From NCBI GenBank assembly GCA_014529385.2, contig CM043971.1, positions 28,539,709-28,603,708 of the forward strand: a DNA stretch of 64,000 bases, given 5' to 3'. This DNA comes from Adiantum capillus-veneris (taxonomy: Eukaryota > Streptophyta > Polypodiopsida > Polypodiales > Pteridaceae). The position numbers were made by a program, and so were the translations under genes. This document shows positions 1 to 11,367 of the stretch, piece after piece (position 1 is the first letter of the stretch; each line of letters starts with the position of its first letter). The notes below the pieces were generated by a model. That model searched no databases, was not told where the DNA came from, and worked only from the letters and a program-made list of their open reading frames with translations.

Positions 1-459
1 TCATTGTTTGAGTGGGAGTGTGACAGCTGCCCGATGGAGAATACCCTCTCCTGTTGCTCATTGAAGATGATGATGCCAGCTGCAGACTGGTCCACTGTTC
101 TCTTGTATGCTGCATCAAAGAAAAGAGAGTGAGCTCTTTCTAGCTTAGCAATTTCCACCATTGGTGTCTCTTCTTTTGCTTCCGTGTTGACCTTCAGTTT
201 CTTCTCATAGTGGCGATAAGTAAGAATACCTACTAGACTATCCCTGGTGGAGTTTTCTACTTGCATGGTGTAGTCGAACTCTTGTAATCTAACCAGCCAT
301 TTAGAGATCCTAGATGAGACATCCATGTATCGCATTACATACGAAAAAACCTCCTCCATTGTCAGAATTACAAAAGGGTCTAGGCAGTAGATAAGAGCGG
401 AACTTTGTAGTATCAAACATTAATGCGAGTACCATGTGTTCTACTATAGTGAATCCCTT
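1..459 (-). pseudogene. RNase H and start of archaeal-type RNase H of copy A
   Basis: The minus strand here corresponds to the copy-B segment at about 35640-36130. It encodes the end of the gypsy RNase H (a 'STRDSLVG'-type tail) and then the start of a second RNase H with the 'AHSLFFDAAYKR'-like first catalytic strand. No single open frame spans it; several frame changes are needed to follow the protein. The second RNase H fold following a polymerase-linked RNase H is known from Tat elements. Reading continues past the left edge. Confidence 0.7.
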
Positions 460-1378
460 TTATGATGGGGTCATGACATGACTAGAGAAGTAGATAGGAC
501 GCATGAAGGAATTTTGGGGGTCCTTTTGCATTAGTGCGGCTCCAAGTGTATCACTTCCTACATTGGGGTTCACATAAAATGGCTCGTCCCATCTGGGGGG
601 TGAAATGGTGGGAACCATGGCTAGGATTTGCTTCACCTCAGTAAATTGCTGCTCATTTTCTCCACTCCATGAGAAGACATTTCTCTGGGTGACTTGTTGT
701 AGAGGCATAACCACTTGAGATAGCAAGTGAATGAATCTACTTAAGTATCTTACCTTCTGAAGGAAAGAGACCAACTGCTTAGTTGTGGTGGGTGATGGCA
801 AAGATACCAAGGCTTGAATCTTGCTAGGGTCAGCCTCAATCCCTTTTGCTAAAATTACATGGCCAAGGAGAGTGACCTTGATTTCACCAATGTGACACTT
901 ATCCACATTGAGCTGGCCACCCAAGGTTTGCAGCCTGGTTAGGCCATCATAGACTTTGCTCAAATGGAGGGAGTGTGAACTATAGATGCAAAAATCATCT
1001 ATGAAGACCCGTATTGACATTCCAAAGTATGGTTAGAAGACAAAAGTCACATAGAGTTGGAATGTGGCCGAAGCGTTGGTGAAGACAAAAGGCATCACTC
1101 TGTAAGAAAAGTATCCCCGGGGTGTTATGAAGATTGTGTTTTTCTCATCTTCTTCTGCAATACTAATTTGAAAGCAACCTGAGTAGCCATCACATACTGT
1201 GTAGTGCTCATGACCTACCACTTCATTGAGAATTTCATCTTGGAATGGGAGGGGAAAGTGATCCCTCTTTGTGGCTGCATTGAGAGGTTTATAGTCCACA
1301 CAGACTCTCCACTTGCCATTCTTCTTTGATGTGACTACTAATGGAGAGACTCATTCTAAGTCTTCGACGGGGTAAATG
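460..1378 (-). pseudogene. Reverse transcriptase core of copy A
   Basis: Two adjoining open stretches (1299-1033 and 1020-460) carry gypsy RT landmarks: 'DYKPLNAATKRDHFPLP', the 'DGYSGCFQI' block, the 'MPFxxTNASATFQ' block and the catalytic 'FIDDF' box, followed by the thumb/connection ('LLGHVI', 'SRFIHLL'). The catalytic box still has both aspartates, unlike copy B, where it reads FIHDF. An in-frame stop separates the two stretches at about 1021-1032. The N-terminal RT part is cut off by the 1379-2143 transposon and resumes at 2152. In life this would copy element RNA into cDNA in cytoplasmic particles; here it is a pseudogene. Confidence 0.85.
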
Positions 1379-2143
1379 CCCGGGGGATTCACCATGGAAA
1401 ACTTACCGCACCACGTAAGTGCAGGGGAGGGGTTTTTTTTACAAGTTACATAAGCGTATAAGTTAGGGGTAGGCCCCCAATAATTTATCTCCTAAGCTTA
1501 AAAATAAGGGAGGGGGTATCATATTTAGGGGGGCAGGGGGGGAGGAAGTGAAAAAAGGGGAAAATGAAAGGAATTTCTTGTGTTTGAAAATCATGGCTTC
1601 CCAAAAGAGACTTCCCTCAAACTTGTGAGTCAATAGCTACCAAGACACGTGCAAGAACCAACACTGCTTTGTATCAATTGCTTGTTTTGTTAGTATGGTT
1701 CATTTGTTGAGGGATGAAAGCAATAAAAAGTTTGTATAGATGAAAATTTACATGGAGAACCTAACACAACTTTATAACCATGTTTTTGAGTAAATTAGAT
1801 GGGTCAGAATTGGACGAGTAGCTAGAGTGCAAGCTGAACGGGCACATAGTTTGAAAGTCAAACTAAGACACATTAAGGGTACATCTAGTTATGAACAAAA
1901 AAGGTTCCTTAGTACATTGTCAGTCACTATGCTACACGCTCTTTGATTAGTTTTACTCAGTTAGATCATGTAAGACCTAAATTTTATATGTAAAATAGGG
2001 GTATGATAGTTTTCTGCATTGACTTTTGTATAAGCGTAGAAAGGGGGGTCATAATCCCTAATATGAGTCGTATATAGGGGTTTTATCAAAGTTGTCCGCT
2101 CGCAGGTGGCGTCCCATTTTGTAGATAGAGTGAATCCCCCGGG
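1379..2143. mobile_element. Non-autonomous TIR transposon, 765 bp, 8-bp target duplication
   Basis: The element is bounded by 14-bp terminal inverted repeats (CCCGGGGGATTCAC at 1379 and its reverse complement ending at 2143) and flanked by an 8-bp direct duplication GGTAAATG (1371-1378 and 2144-2151). It interrupts the RT of copy A, and the paralogous position in copy B (about 34735-34750) has a single uninterrupted copy of the target. Subterminal sequences are also partly inverted-repeated. It encodes no convincing protein. An 8-bp duplication is typical of hAT-type (also Zisupton-type) transposition; the TIR itself is not one I can assign to a named family. Confidence 0.85.
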
Positions 2144-2151
2144 GGTAAATG

Positions 2152-2648
2152 AAACTTGCATGTAGAAAATTCCTCACCTCTTTGAGCAGTGCCTCTTGTT
2201 GGACTACCCCAAGCCTTCTAAGCTTTTGCACTACGGGCCTTCTAAGCTTTTGCACCACGGGCTTACTTCCTTCCTTGAGTCTTATGCGGTATTGTACTAC
2301 TGTGATTCCTATGATCTTATCATAACCATCAATGAACAATGTGGTGAAGTTACCTAGCATGGAGAGATATTCCTTCCTCTCTTCATCGGTTAACTCATTG
2401 GAGAGCATCCGATGTAACTTACTTGTATCCTCTAGGGATTGCGTACCTGATGGTCCCTCTTGGTTTGTTAGTGGTGCTTCACATTGTGTCAATATTTTTG
2501 GGTCTTTAAGGATGACCCCCATCACTTTGATGCTACTGTCACTTTCTTCAATGGTTGTTGTCTCTTCTCTTGAGGTGGACGAATAGTCACTGGTGGACTC
2601 ATCTTCCGAAGCCTCCAAGATCATGTTGCACTGCTTCCCAGTCCTCAT
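2152..2648 (-). pseudogene. Protease-RT linker and N-terminal RT of copy A
   Basis: This open minus-strand stretch (stop-free 2648-2058, the last part lying within the transposon) has an acidic/serine-rich linker ('EASEDESTSDYSSTSREET') and then the RT approach region 'QYRIRLKEGSKPVVQKLRR' with a short 8-residue in-frame duplication (VVQKLRRP/VVQKLRRL). It continues beyond the transposon into the RT at 1378. The same order is seen in copy B at 34363-34740. It is a retroelement polyprotein remnant. Confidence 0.7.
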
Positions 2649-2651
2649 GTC

Positions 2652-3092
2652 TTAGAATATATACTTCTCTTTAGCATCCTTTATCTGAATCATTCTAGTA
2701 CTCCAGTCTTTCTTAGCCGCCATAGCCATGAGCAAGGGTCTTCCAAGAATGATAGGGTAGCCCTCCCCTTTGTGTGGCATGACAAAAATTTCTACCTCCA
2801 CTTTGGTGTTGAATGCCTTTACTTTGACCGCATTCACAATGCCTATGCATTTTACTCTTACGTTATTTTCCATTTTGGCTCGGCAGGGTGCCGGCCTACT
2901 CACCTCTAGGTCTAGATGGTGCATCATTTTCTCACTCATGACACATATCTGTGCGCCACCATCTATGTAGATGTTTAAGATACATTGCCCCTTGATGTGG
3001 GCATCCATGGTTGGTAGGATGTCGTCAAGGTCCCTCCCAGAAATAGCCCCAGCTATCCTTGGTCTTGATTTTCTTGTACTTACCATTTTCAT
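2652..3092 (-). pseudogene. Retropepsin-like protease of copy A
   Basis: The 146-residue open frame contains the retropepsin active-site strand in the form 'NIYIDGGAQICVMS' (DGGA instead of the more usual DSGA) and a downstream 'IILGRPLLMA' strand corresponding to the conserved ILGR/LLG segment. The same DGGA form occurs in copy B ('VYIDGGAHICIMS'), so it is a family feature and not a private mutation. It would cleave the gag-pol polyprotein. It lies between the gag C-terminus (3246-3990) and the RT linker (2648 downward). Confidence 0.8.
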
Positions 3093-3245
3093 CCATTATC
3101 TCCTCATCCTTGGTGCAAGATGGAGTAATTGGAGCCAAGTTATCTTTGGACTCTACATCAGCACATCTTGAACTAAGTCATATGGTTTAGCATACTCACC
3201 TAGTGAAAAATCCACGATGTCGATCTTCTGTCGAGGCATAGATGC

Positions 3246-3990
3246 CTACTTGCTAAACTCGCCTTTTCCTTTTAGTTTCTCTTCCTTTTGAGAGGCTTCT
3301 TCATGCCTGGCACGCTTCACTCCCATGGAATCCACTTCTTCTCCTTTTGCTTTCCCTTTGTGTTTCTCTCGGACTAGTTCTTCTACCTTTTCCTTCCCTT
3401 TAGCTTCCAAGCTAATAACACTCACCGCTTGGTTTACAGCAGGTGGTGGGGGTAGCAGTGGAATAAAAGGTTGTGGTGGTGGTTGTTGTATAGGTGGTCG
3501 AAGGATTTGGACCGATGGAATTGGTCCCGGTTGCCTGGGCGGTGGTGGTCTTGCCCTTGGTGGAGAGATTTTATTCTGTCTTCCTCCTCTATTGAAATTC
3601 TGTCTTCTTGGATGTGGGTAGTAGTACATGCCATGGTCGTCTTCCCCACAATTATAGCAGTGGTACTCTTGGTTTTTCCTTCGTTGTCCTCTCCCTTGCT
3701 TTGGATTTCTGACAGGTGCATGCCTTGCTGCACCAGATGCACAAATAAACTCTCGAGCTGAGTAGTGATGCGACTCAACAGGTATTACTGTTCTCCTGAT
3801 GCCTCCTGTGGTTGGGCTCTATGAACCGTTGTTGCAGTCACTGGGCTAGTCTGACTGAGCTCAATTCCTTTGACTCGTTGAATCTTGCTTGCATGTGCAG
3901 CATCTTGTCTTTAAGGTGGGCCACTTCCATTTCCAACTCATACATTGTAGGGAACCCCCCCTTCATTAATGACATTAGCGTCTCATAATG
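3246..3990 (-). pseudogene. Gag C-terminal region of copy A (capsid lost)
   Basis: The minus strand encodes a degenerate CCHC knuckle (C-YN-C-GEDD-H, with the last Cys replaced by Tyr at about 3630-3670), then an Arg/Gly and proline-rich tract ('PPRARPPPPRQPGPIPSV') and a Lys/Glu-rich tail. One frameshift separates 3778-3434 from 3629-3246. Compared with copy B, sequence equivalent to about 30650-31195 (the capsid-like domain) is missing at about 3975-3990, so no functional Gag can be made. Position just upstream of the protease fits gag. Confidence 0.75.
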
Positions 3991-4016
3991 GCTTTGTATA
4001 GAGTTGGATGGACAGA

Positions 4017-5219
4017 TTAAAACATGATAAAAATGGAAACATTGAAGGAGTGGTGGTAATCCAATATGGGAAGAATGATAGGGTTTGGGGAGCTAAGGAT
4101 TTCTCCTGGAATCGTAGCACCAAACAGACACACAATCTTTTGTTGGTAGAATATTTTCCTATCTACATAAATATTCACATGCATGTGCTGCAGAAATCTA
4201 AACGGGAACGTTGTTGGCCCATTTTCCATCATGCACAGGGGTGGAGCACTTACTTATACTCTTATTGTGCCGGTGTTGATAAGTCGGCACATCCACAGGA
4301 GGTCGTTTCCTTTCATAGGCTCCACTTTTCTTTCGTCGCTCAGCACGTACGGGGTGATGACGACATGTTTGACTACTCCTAGCCTTTTACCTAGCAACAG
4401 CTGTAGGTAATTACCGTAGTCGGTGCGTTGTATGAACTCCACTCCATTCAACTGTAACTTGTCTCCAGCCCACTGGGTTTTACCCGTGGTGGAGAGCTTC
4501 TTCAAGATGAGTTGTATGGGAAGAGGAGGAAGACCCTCTACCCGTCCTCCAAAGTAGAGAGAGCAATAGCCAAACCACTTCTACTTAGGGCATGAAAACC
4601 TTCTTACCACTTCTGCTTCAGGATTGTCGAAATGGACTGGCAGTACTCGCATGCGCCGTGCGAATCGATAGGCGACCTTTCGCCACTTAGCCTTGGATGA
4701 CCTTCTTTTTGGCAAACTAGGTATGACCCGGCTTTTCGAACTTGAAGCAGTCGTGTGGCCAGATGCTTCTTCCTTTGGGGTCATGTGTTTCGAGACTGGC
4801 TTAGCCTTTCCTTACCTTTGGCTCGAGTAGCCCCTTTTGGCCACTTTGGAGTAGATGTTATACTTTTGCTTGCAGTATCCTTAGGGAAGAGAGGTCTTAC
4901 CATTTTCTTTCCTCCCTTGATATGGACGACCTCCTCACGGTGAGTGTCGATGAATATGATTTCAGCCCCTTCGTTACCTTCGTTGCTGGCACTCATTGAC
5001 AGTGTGCTTTGGTTGATAGCAGTGATGGCACTTCATAGACTTCCCGCCTGATGCTCTCAATTTTTGATTAGAACGAGCAACACGAGATGGGGAGATTACC
5101 TCTTGAATATTGACGACACTACAACCTGGCAATAGGACTTCAATGAAGGTGGTTAGTGCCTCTTTAGTCTCCTCCTTCTCTGTTCTCCAGTCGGAGAATT
5201 CTTTCAACCATTCGTCCAT
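4017..5219 (-). pseudogene. Extra 5' ORF ('ORF0') upstream of gag, copy A
   Basis: Between the primer site and gag, the minus strand encodes a protein of unknown family in pieces (5219-4974, 4996-4781, 4784-4581, 4505-4254, 4232-4017). It starts with an acidic segment and a proper CCHC zinc knuckle (CHHCYQPKHTVNEC), continues with a very basic stretch ('SLPKRRSSKAKWRKVAYRFA'), then 'VHFDNPEAEVVRR', 'NGVEFIQRTDYGNYLQLLL' and a C-terminal 'FPFRFLQHMHVNIYVDRKIF' block. Copy B has the same order (23890-24620 plus 30190-30630). Stops interrupt both copies. I do not recognise the family; nucleic-acid binding is inferred only from the knuckle and basic tract. Confidence 0.6.
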
Positions 5220-5453
5220 TGATTGATAATATACGTTGTTTTTAGCATTGTAAACCAGATGTTTTCAAGAATCCCTCCTCAGTGGGGGCACCAAATGACG
5301 AGCGCAAAGTGCGACACGGACCCCAACGACCTCAAAATGCCAGGAGCCCAATGCACACCGCAAGCCGGCCACGGTGAAGCGAACCAGGGACACCACCTAA
5401 CTTTGAGCGGCTAGGACGCGGACAAAGTTGATTGAAGATATCACAAACTCTAC

Positions 5454-5508
<55 letters not shown>

Positions 5509-6503
5509 GAGGTGATGAAAACCCTCGGGGTGTGAGGGGAAACTATTTTCTTGCAATATTTATAGCAACCTTATTTCTGGCAAGGTGGCAATCATGGTGG
5601 TAGAGATATAGAGGGAGAGATAGTGAACCTAATGGTGCATTCTCTAGAGATGACTCATAGACACGGAGACTTTGCTAACATGAGTGTGTGTGTTGTCGAC
5701 TATTGGAGTTGAGATGTAGACATAGTTTCTTTACATGGTGCAAGTTCCCAGAAAAAAATGCTACACTAAGTCCCCTCTCTCGTGATGCAAATGTTGTCGA
5801 TCCCTCCCACCAAAATACTACTAAGTGTTGACCTTTGACAAAATTGCCGCCCCCCCCTTTGATAGTGACCTCTCAATGCTTTTTATAGGTGCTAGCTGCT
5901 TTGGGTTAGGATAATCTGATTAGCTTCAGGGCTCTAATCAGGGGAAACAAAGCAAGGCGGTGGGTCCTGGATGGTTGACCCTTGCTTTGTCTTGGGAAAT
6001 ATTATAAAGGAAAACTCCTAGGTGGGCCTTTGTGGCCATCACCTAGAGAGAGGTGATAATTTACAAATTGGGATTTTTTACAAGATTTGGTTTTAAAACT
6101 GGGAAAAATGATGACAACCTACAGATTTTACTGAAGAGGGCATCCTGGATGCGATGCCGGTGAACGGCGGGCTTAACTGGTGCGTTGGTGTAGCACCTTC
6201 GTCATTTTTGGGGTCGGTCGGGGCATGCCTTCGGTGCCTTTGCTTGTTTCGGTGTTGGCGGCGCGCAACTTGGCCTTCTTCTTTTTGTTGATGACGTCAA
6301 CTTCTTCGGTTTTCTTTTTCTTTGATGTGTGTTTTTTTTCCGAATATGTGTGTGCGTATGTGGGGTTGTGTGAGTATGTGTACTATTTGTATGGGTATGT
6401 ATATTTGAGTGCGTAAATGCGTGCCGAATGTGTGTGTATATGGTTTGGGTTGTGCGTGCCCTGTTGAGCGGGTGTGTGTGAGTGGGAATGAGCGAGTATA
6501 TAG

Positions 6504-6536
<33 letters not shown>

Positions 6537-6540
6537 CTAG
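5220..6540. repeat. Left arm of a giant inverted repeat
   Basis: This segment matches, in reverse complement, 8200-8868 plus 10852-11362. Landmarks shared by both arms include the 'ACCCCGAGGG' segment (about 5530 and 11085), the 'ATGCTACACTAA' segment (about 5760 and 10850), the 'GGTTGACCCTTGCTTTGTC' segment (5973-5991 and its complement at 8754-8772) and a TA repeat at the inner end (about 6507 and 8214). It represents the LTR-like 5' regions of copies A and B arranged head to head. It holds a GA tract at about 5459-5503; no credible gene was seen in it. Confidence 0.85.
5281..5297 (-). other. Candidate primer-binding site and LTR end of copy A
   Basis: On the minus strand a CA dinucleotide (5297-5296) is followed directly by TTTGGTGCCCCCACT. 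The mirror position in copy B (11299-11315) has the same CA followed by TTTGGTGCCCTTAGT. Conservation of this junction in both copies, just upstream of the first ORF, suggests LTR end plus primer site. The tRNA was not identified. Confidence 0.45.
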
Positions 6541-8237
<1,697 letters not shown>

Positions 8238-8868
8238 ATTACTCCCTCTCTCTCATTCCCACACACACGCATTCTCGATACACACACACTCACACACTTA
8301 CACACCCATACACCACCTATATACATACATACACCCAGTCACAAGCATCTCCACACCACATATTATGTACACACGCATGCATATAAACACAGGACACATG
8401 CACGCCATACGCACCCACAAAAATAAAAGAAACAACGCAGTTCAATGCCATTGACAAAAGAAAAGAAACAGCCAAGTCGTGCGATGCCGACACCAAATCA
8501 AGGAAAGACGTCGAAGGCCTATCCCAGTCGGCCCCGAAACTGGTGAACGCGCTACACTGATGCACCAATGAGCCTCTCCATTTGCCGGTATCTCGTCCAC
8601 GATGCATCTCTGCAGTAATATCCGTAGGTTATTATTATTTTCTAGTTTCAAGCCAAAAAAACCTGTAAAAAACCCATTGTAAATTGCTACCTCTCTCTAG
8701 GTGATGGTCACAAAGGCCCGACTAGGAGTTTTCATTTTTAAAATTCTCTAAAGACAAAGCAAGGGTCAACCATCTGGGACCCAACTCCTTGCTTTGTCCC
8801 TCCTGATTAGGACCCTAAACCTAATCTGATTAGGATTGGCAACACTTGCATCAAGAGAGAGGAGATTT

Positions 8869-9113
8869 TGTTGGGTTTCAAGCCCAGTTGTCTTGGTCAA
8901 GCCCGCGTGGGAACGAGCCTAGTCTATGTGCAATTTGCATCAAATTCCTATTTATATTGTAAGGTCTTTACACAAAAAAAAAATTCAATCAATAGCGTTT
9001 TGTTTCTTTTGCTGTGTCGAAGCTGCTCTCTCTCTTTCTCGCTTCACCTGCACCTGCACCTCACCATGGTGAACCCTCACCACCAACACCCGCCATAGCT
9101 ACAAAACCTAGCA
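8869..9113 (+). repeat. 5' LTR of the PHT1-carrying element
   Basis: It is 245 bp, TG...CA, nearly identical to 10601-10846. It contains a pyrimidine-rich stretch (about 9025-9045) and the 'CACCTGCACCTGCACCTC' triplication near its end. It is preceded by GATTT. Confidence 0.9.
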
Positions 9114-9115
9114 AC

Positions 9116-9127
9116 CGGTATCAGAGC
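9116..9127 (+). other. Primer-binding site (initiator tRNA-Met type)
   Basis: CGGTATCAGAGC begins two bases after the 5' LTR and matches the plant initiator tRNA-Met complement TGGTATCAGAGC except at the first base. The same site type is seen at 32886 and at 61513-61524 (reverse strand) in this window. Confidence 0.85.
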
Positions 9128-9137
9128 AAGGCCGAAC

Positions 9138-9906
9138 TTGGCTCAACTCAGCATTGCGAGAACAGTTGCTTGGAAGCTTGAGGTGCTAACTGCCATTGAC
9201 AAGGCGAAGCCACAATGGTTTTACTGTTATGATCTCCTCACAAACAAGCCAGGGATCTGTGATGAGGGCCCTTTGCTTCTTCCGATTTTGGCTTGGCTTT
9301 GGCATAGGGGGCGACTATCTCCTGTCATCTACGATCATATCTGATTATGCCAACAAGCGCACAAGAGGTGCTTTCATCGGTTTTGGAGCTTTCATCGCTG
9401 CCGTGTTTGCAATGCAGGGATTCGGAATATTGGGTGGTGCGGTTGTTGCAATCATTGTCTCTGCAGCTTTCAAAAATGCATTTCTTGCACTTGATCCCTT
9501 CAACATATATCCCATAGCTTCGACACCGTCGCAGACAGATTTTGTATGGAAGATTATATTTATTATGGGTGCGATTCCTGCAGGCTTTCCAACCTCCTAT
9601 CAGACAACAAAAAATTGGCAGTTTTGCATGCAATCGGTTTGGTGGCCTTACACGTTCTTGCTAGTATTTAACATATCCACGGTGTCGATGGCAGTACAAG
9701 GAATTAGCTTTTCTGCTTGCACGCTTTTTCTCTTCAAAACTTTGTCTCCAAGTGGTGAGAAAGAAGATCTTTGGAAGTTTGTTGATACATTTGAAAAGAA
9801 CCGGATTTTTGTCATTGGAGCTCGTGGAGTGCATGGTTTAGAGCTGCTCATAGCCAGTGAGGTTTTTGAAGAATCACGTGCAGTCTCAGACTCGCTAGGA
9901 GATTGA
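9138..9906 (+). pseudogene. PHT1-like: Captured PHT1-type phosphate transporter fragment
   Basis: An N-terminal piece in one frame ('[17 protein letters not shown]', 9177-9230) resembles the start of PHT1 proteins. A shifted frame (9196-9906) then gives '[20 protein letters not shown]', the PHT1 signature (normally GGDYPLSATIMSEY), followed by '[10 protein letters not shown]', '[14 protein letters not shown]', '[10 protein letters not shown]' and '[15 protein letters not shown]'. These match transmembrane helices 4-6 of the H+/phosphate symporter family of the major facilitator superfamily. GAFI is locally duplicated. Helices 1-3 are largely missing, and after about residue 140 the frame changes to sequence I do not recognise ('[20 protein letters not shown]'). 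No introns are apparent, consistent with capture via mRNA. It is not functional as a transporter. Confidence 0.85.
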
Positions 9907-10586
9907 TATTGCCTAAACCCCTGCTCACGGTGCCATCCGCGTTGCACGCGATGCTTTAGAAGAGTCGGCCGACTATTGCAGAATGTTATTTCACAAACCA
10001 AAGTATTGATTAAAACTTTCCTATGGAAGCTAGAGTTCACACATAGTGTGATTATCCACGGCTACCTACTTGATCAGTGCATGCAAGATAGCATCAATGC
10101 CAGGACGTATGAATATGGCAACTCTTTGAAGACTAGGTTAACATTTGGTTTTTACCAATTTAGTGTCATAAGTATGTTTGTTGGTTTTGTCTATTGTCAA
10201 ACACAATCCTATAATACTTGTCAAAGCCTTATTTTAGCCTATCAGCTACTAGTTACTGCCATGACATATTTGTACGGGTTATAGACATTTCCACGAAAAT
10301 CATGTGGTAAGACCTCCCAAAAGTATTTGTTCTCAACCCATTTTTGTTGCACTTTCATGAGGTTACTAGGTACACCTTAAACCCAAGGTTTGGCAGTGAA
10401 CCAGAAACTCCATTTTTGGTAGCTAACTTTTTTGACCTACACCCTATTTGTTCAAGGGGGGGTTACCTGCCTAGCACCAAGTTATGGATACACCAGAAAT
10501 CCTTGGTTGTGAGAGAACCTAAAACTCACGGTTGACGAGTACACCAAAAACTCGAGGTATCATGAGAGTAGTCTGTCTAGTTCGGG
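9907..10586 (+). other. Non-coding remainder of the PHT1-carrying element
   Basis: This 680-bp internal stretch has no recognisable domain. Short open frames (9976-10284, 10344-10535) lack family features. It may contain further captured host sequence: the segment 10340-10560 repeats phrases of the type 'ggttactaggtacacc' and 'gtgagagaacctaaaactcac'. Confidence 0.5.
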
Positions 10587-10589
10587 CTT

Positions 10590-10600
10590 GAGGGGGGCAT
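10590..10600 (+). other. Polypurine tract
   Basis: GAGGGGGGCAT lies immediately before the 3' LTR, the position where plus-strand DNA synthesis is primed in LTR elements. Confidence 0.75.
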
Positions 10601-10846
10601 TGTTGGGTTTCAAGCCCAGTTGTCTTGGTGAAGCCCGCGTGGGAACGAGCCTAGTCTATGTGCAGTTTGCATCAAATTCCTATTTATATTGTAAGGTCTT
10701 TACACAAAAAAAATAAATCAATCAATAGCGTTTTGTTTCTTTTGCTGTGTCGAAGCTACTCTCTCTCTTTCTTACTTCACCTGCACCTGCACCTCGCCAT
10801 GGTGAACCCTCACCGTCAACACCCGCCATAGCTACAAAACCTAACA
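10601..10846 (+). repeat. 3' LTR of the PHT1-carrying element
   Basis: It is 246 bp, TG...CA, matching 8869-9113 and followed by the GATTT duplication (10847-10851). Confidence 0.9.
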
Positions 10847-11103
10847 GATTTTAGTGTAGCATTTTGGGAATTAGCACTATGGGGAGGAGCCCTGTCTACA
10901 TCTTGACTCCAATGGTTTACACACATTCACGATAGTAGAAATCTTTGTGCTCGTGAGTCACCTCTAGAGAACGCACTATAGGCTCACTATATCTCTTTAT
11001 CTTTGTCTCTCTAGCACCATGGTTTCCACCTCACCAAAGATAAGGTTTTTGTAAATATTGCATTGAATCAGTTTTCCCTCACACCCCGAGGGGTTTTCAT
11101 CTC

Positions 11104-11150
<47 letters not shown>

Positions 11151-11298
11151 AGTTTTTGTTATTTCAAATCACGGTTGTCCACGTCCTAGCCTCTCAAAGC
11201 TAGGTGGTGCCCTCTATTCATTTCAACGTGGCCAGCTCGGCGTGCATCGGCCCCTGGCGTTTGAGACCGTCGAGGTGCGTGTCGTGCTTTCTGCTCGT

Positions 11299-11315
11299 CA
11301 TTTGGTGCCCTTAGT
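11299..11315 (+). other. Candidate primer-binding site and LTR end of copy B
   Basis: CA at 11299-11300 is followed by TTTGGTGCCCTTAGT, the mirror of 5297-5281 in copy A. Confidence 0.45.
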
Positions 11316-11367
11316 GAGGAGGGCTTCTCAAAAACATATGGTTTGCAATGCTAAAGACAATGCACAT

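Larger units (their letters stand above)
1..6540 (-). mobile_element. Tat-like Ty3/gypsy retrotransposon, copy A (defective, interrupted)
   Basis: On the minus strand, reading from about 6.5 kb down to 1, the order is an LTR-like 5' region, a candidate primer site, an extra 5' ORF, gag remnant, retropepsin, RT, RNase H and the start of a second (archaeal-type) RNase H. A second RNase H after the RT is the hallmark of the Tat lineage, hence the assignment. The copy is dead: it has stops and frameshifts, lacks the gag capsid segment present in copy B, and has a DNA transposon in the RT. The window edge cuts it off before integrase. Copy B at 8.2-36.2 kb is its inverted paralogue. Confidence 0.85.
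8869..10846 (+). mobile_element. LTR retroelement carrying a PHT1 phosphate-transporter fragment
   Basis: The 1978-bp element has 245- and 246-bp LTRs (8869-9113 and 10601-10846), both beginning TGTTGGGTTTC and ending in CA, flanked by the 5-bp duplication GATTT (8864-8868 and 10847-10851). A primer site matching initiator tRNA-Met (GGTATCAGAGC) follows the 5' LTR and a polypurine tract precedes the 3' LTR. No gag or pol is present; the interior instead encodes part of a plant PHT1 transporter. The left arm of the inverted repeat supplies the empty site. It would have to be mobilised in trans. The LTRs show roughly ten visible differences, so it is not brand new. Confidence 0.9.
8201..11362. 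repeat. Right arm of the giant inverted repeat (interrupted)
   Basis: This is the reverse complement of 5220-6540, interrupted by the LTR element at 8869-10846. Removing the insertion and one GATTT restores collinearity with the left arm around 5760-5800. It contains a TG run at about 11112-11148 (at the position of the left arm's GA run) and ends at the LTR/primer junction of copy B (11299-11315), followed by the start of the B leader. No host gene was seen. Confidence 0.8.

Noticed and set aside
9325-9633. Minus-strand ORF opposite the PHT1 fragment
   Set aside because: It is a shadow of the plus-strand transporter frame with no domain of its own.
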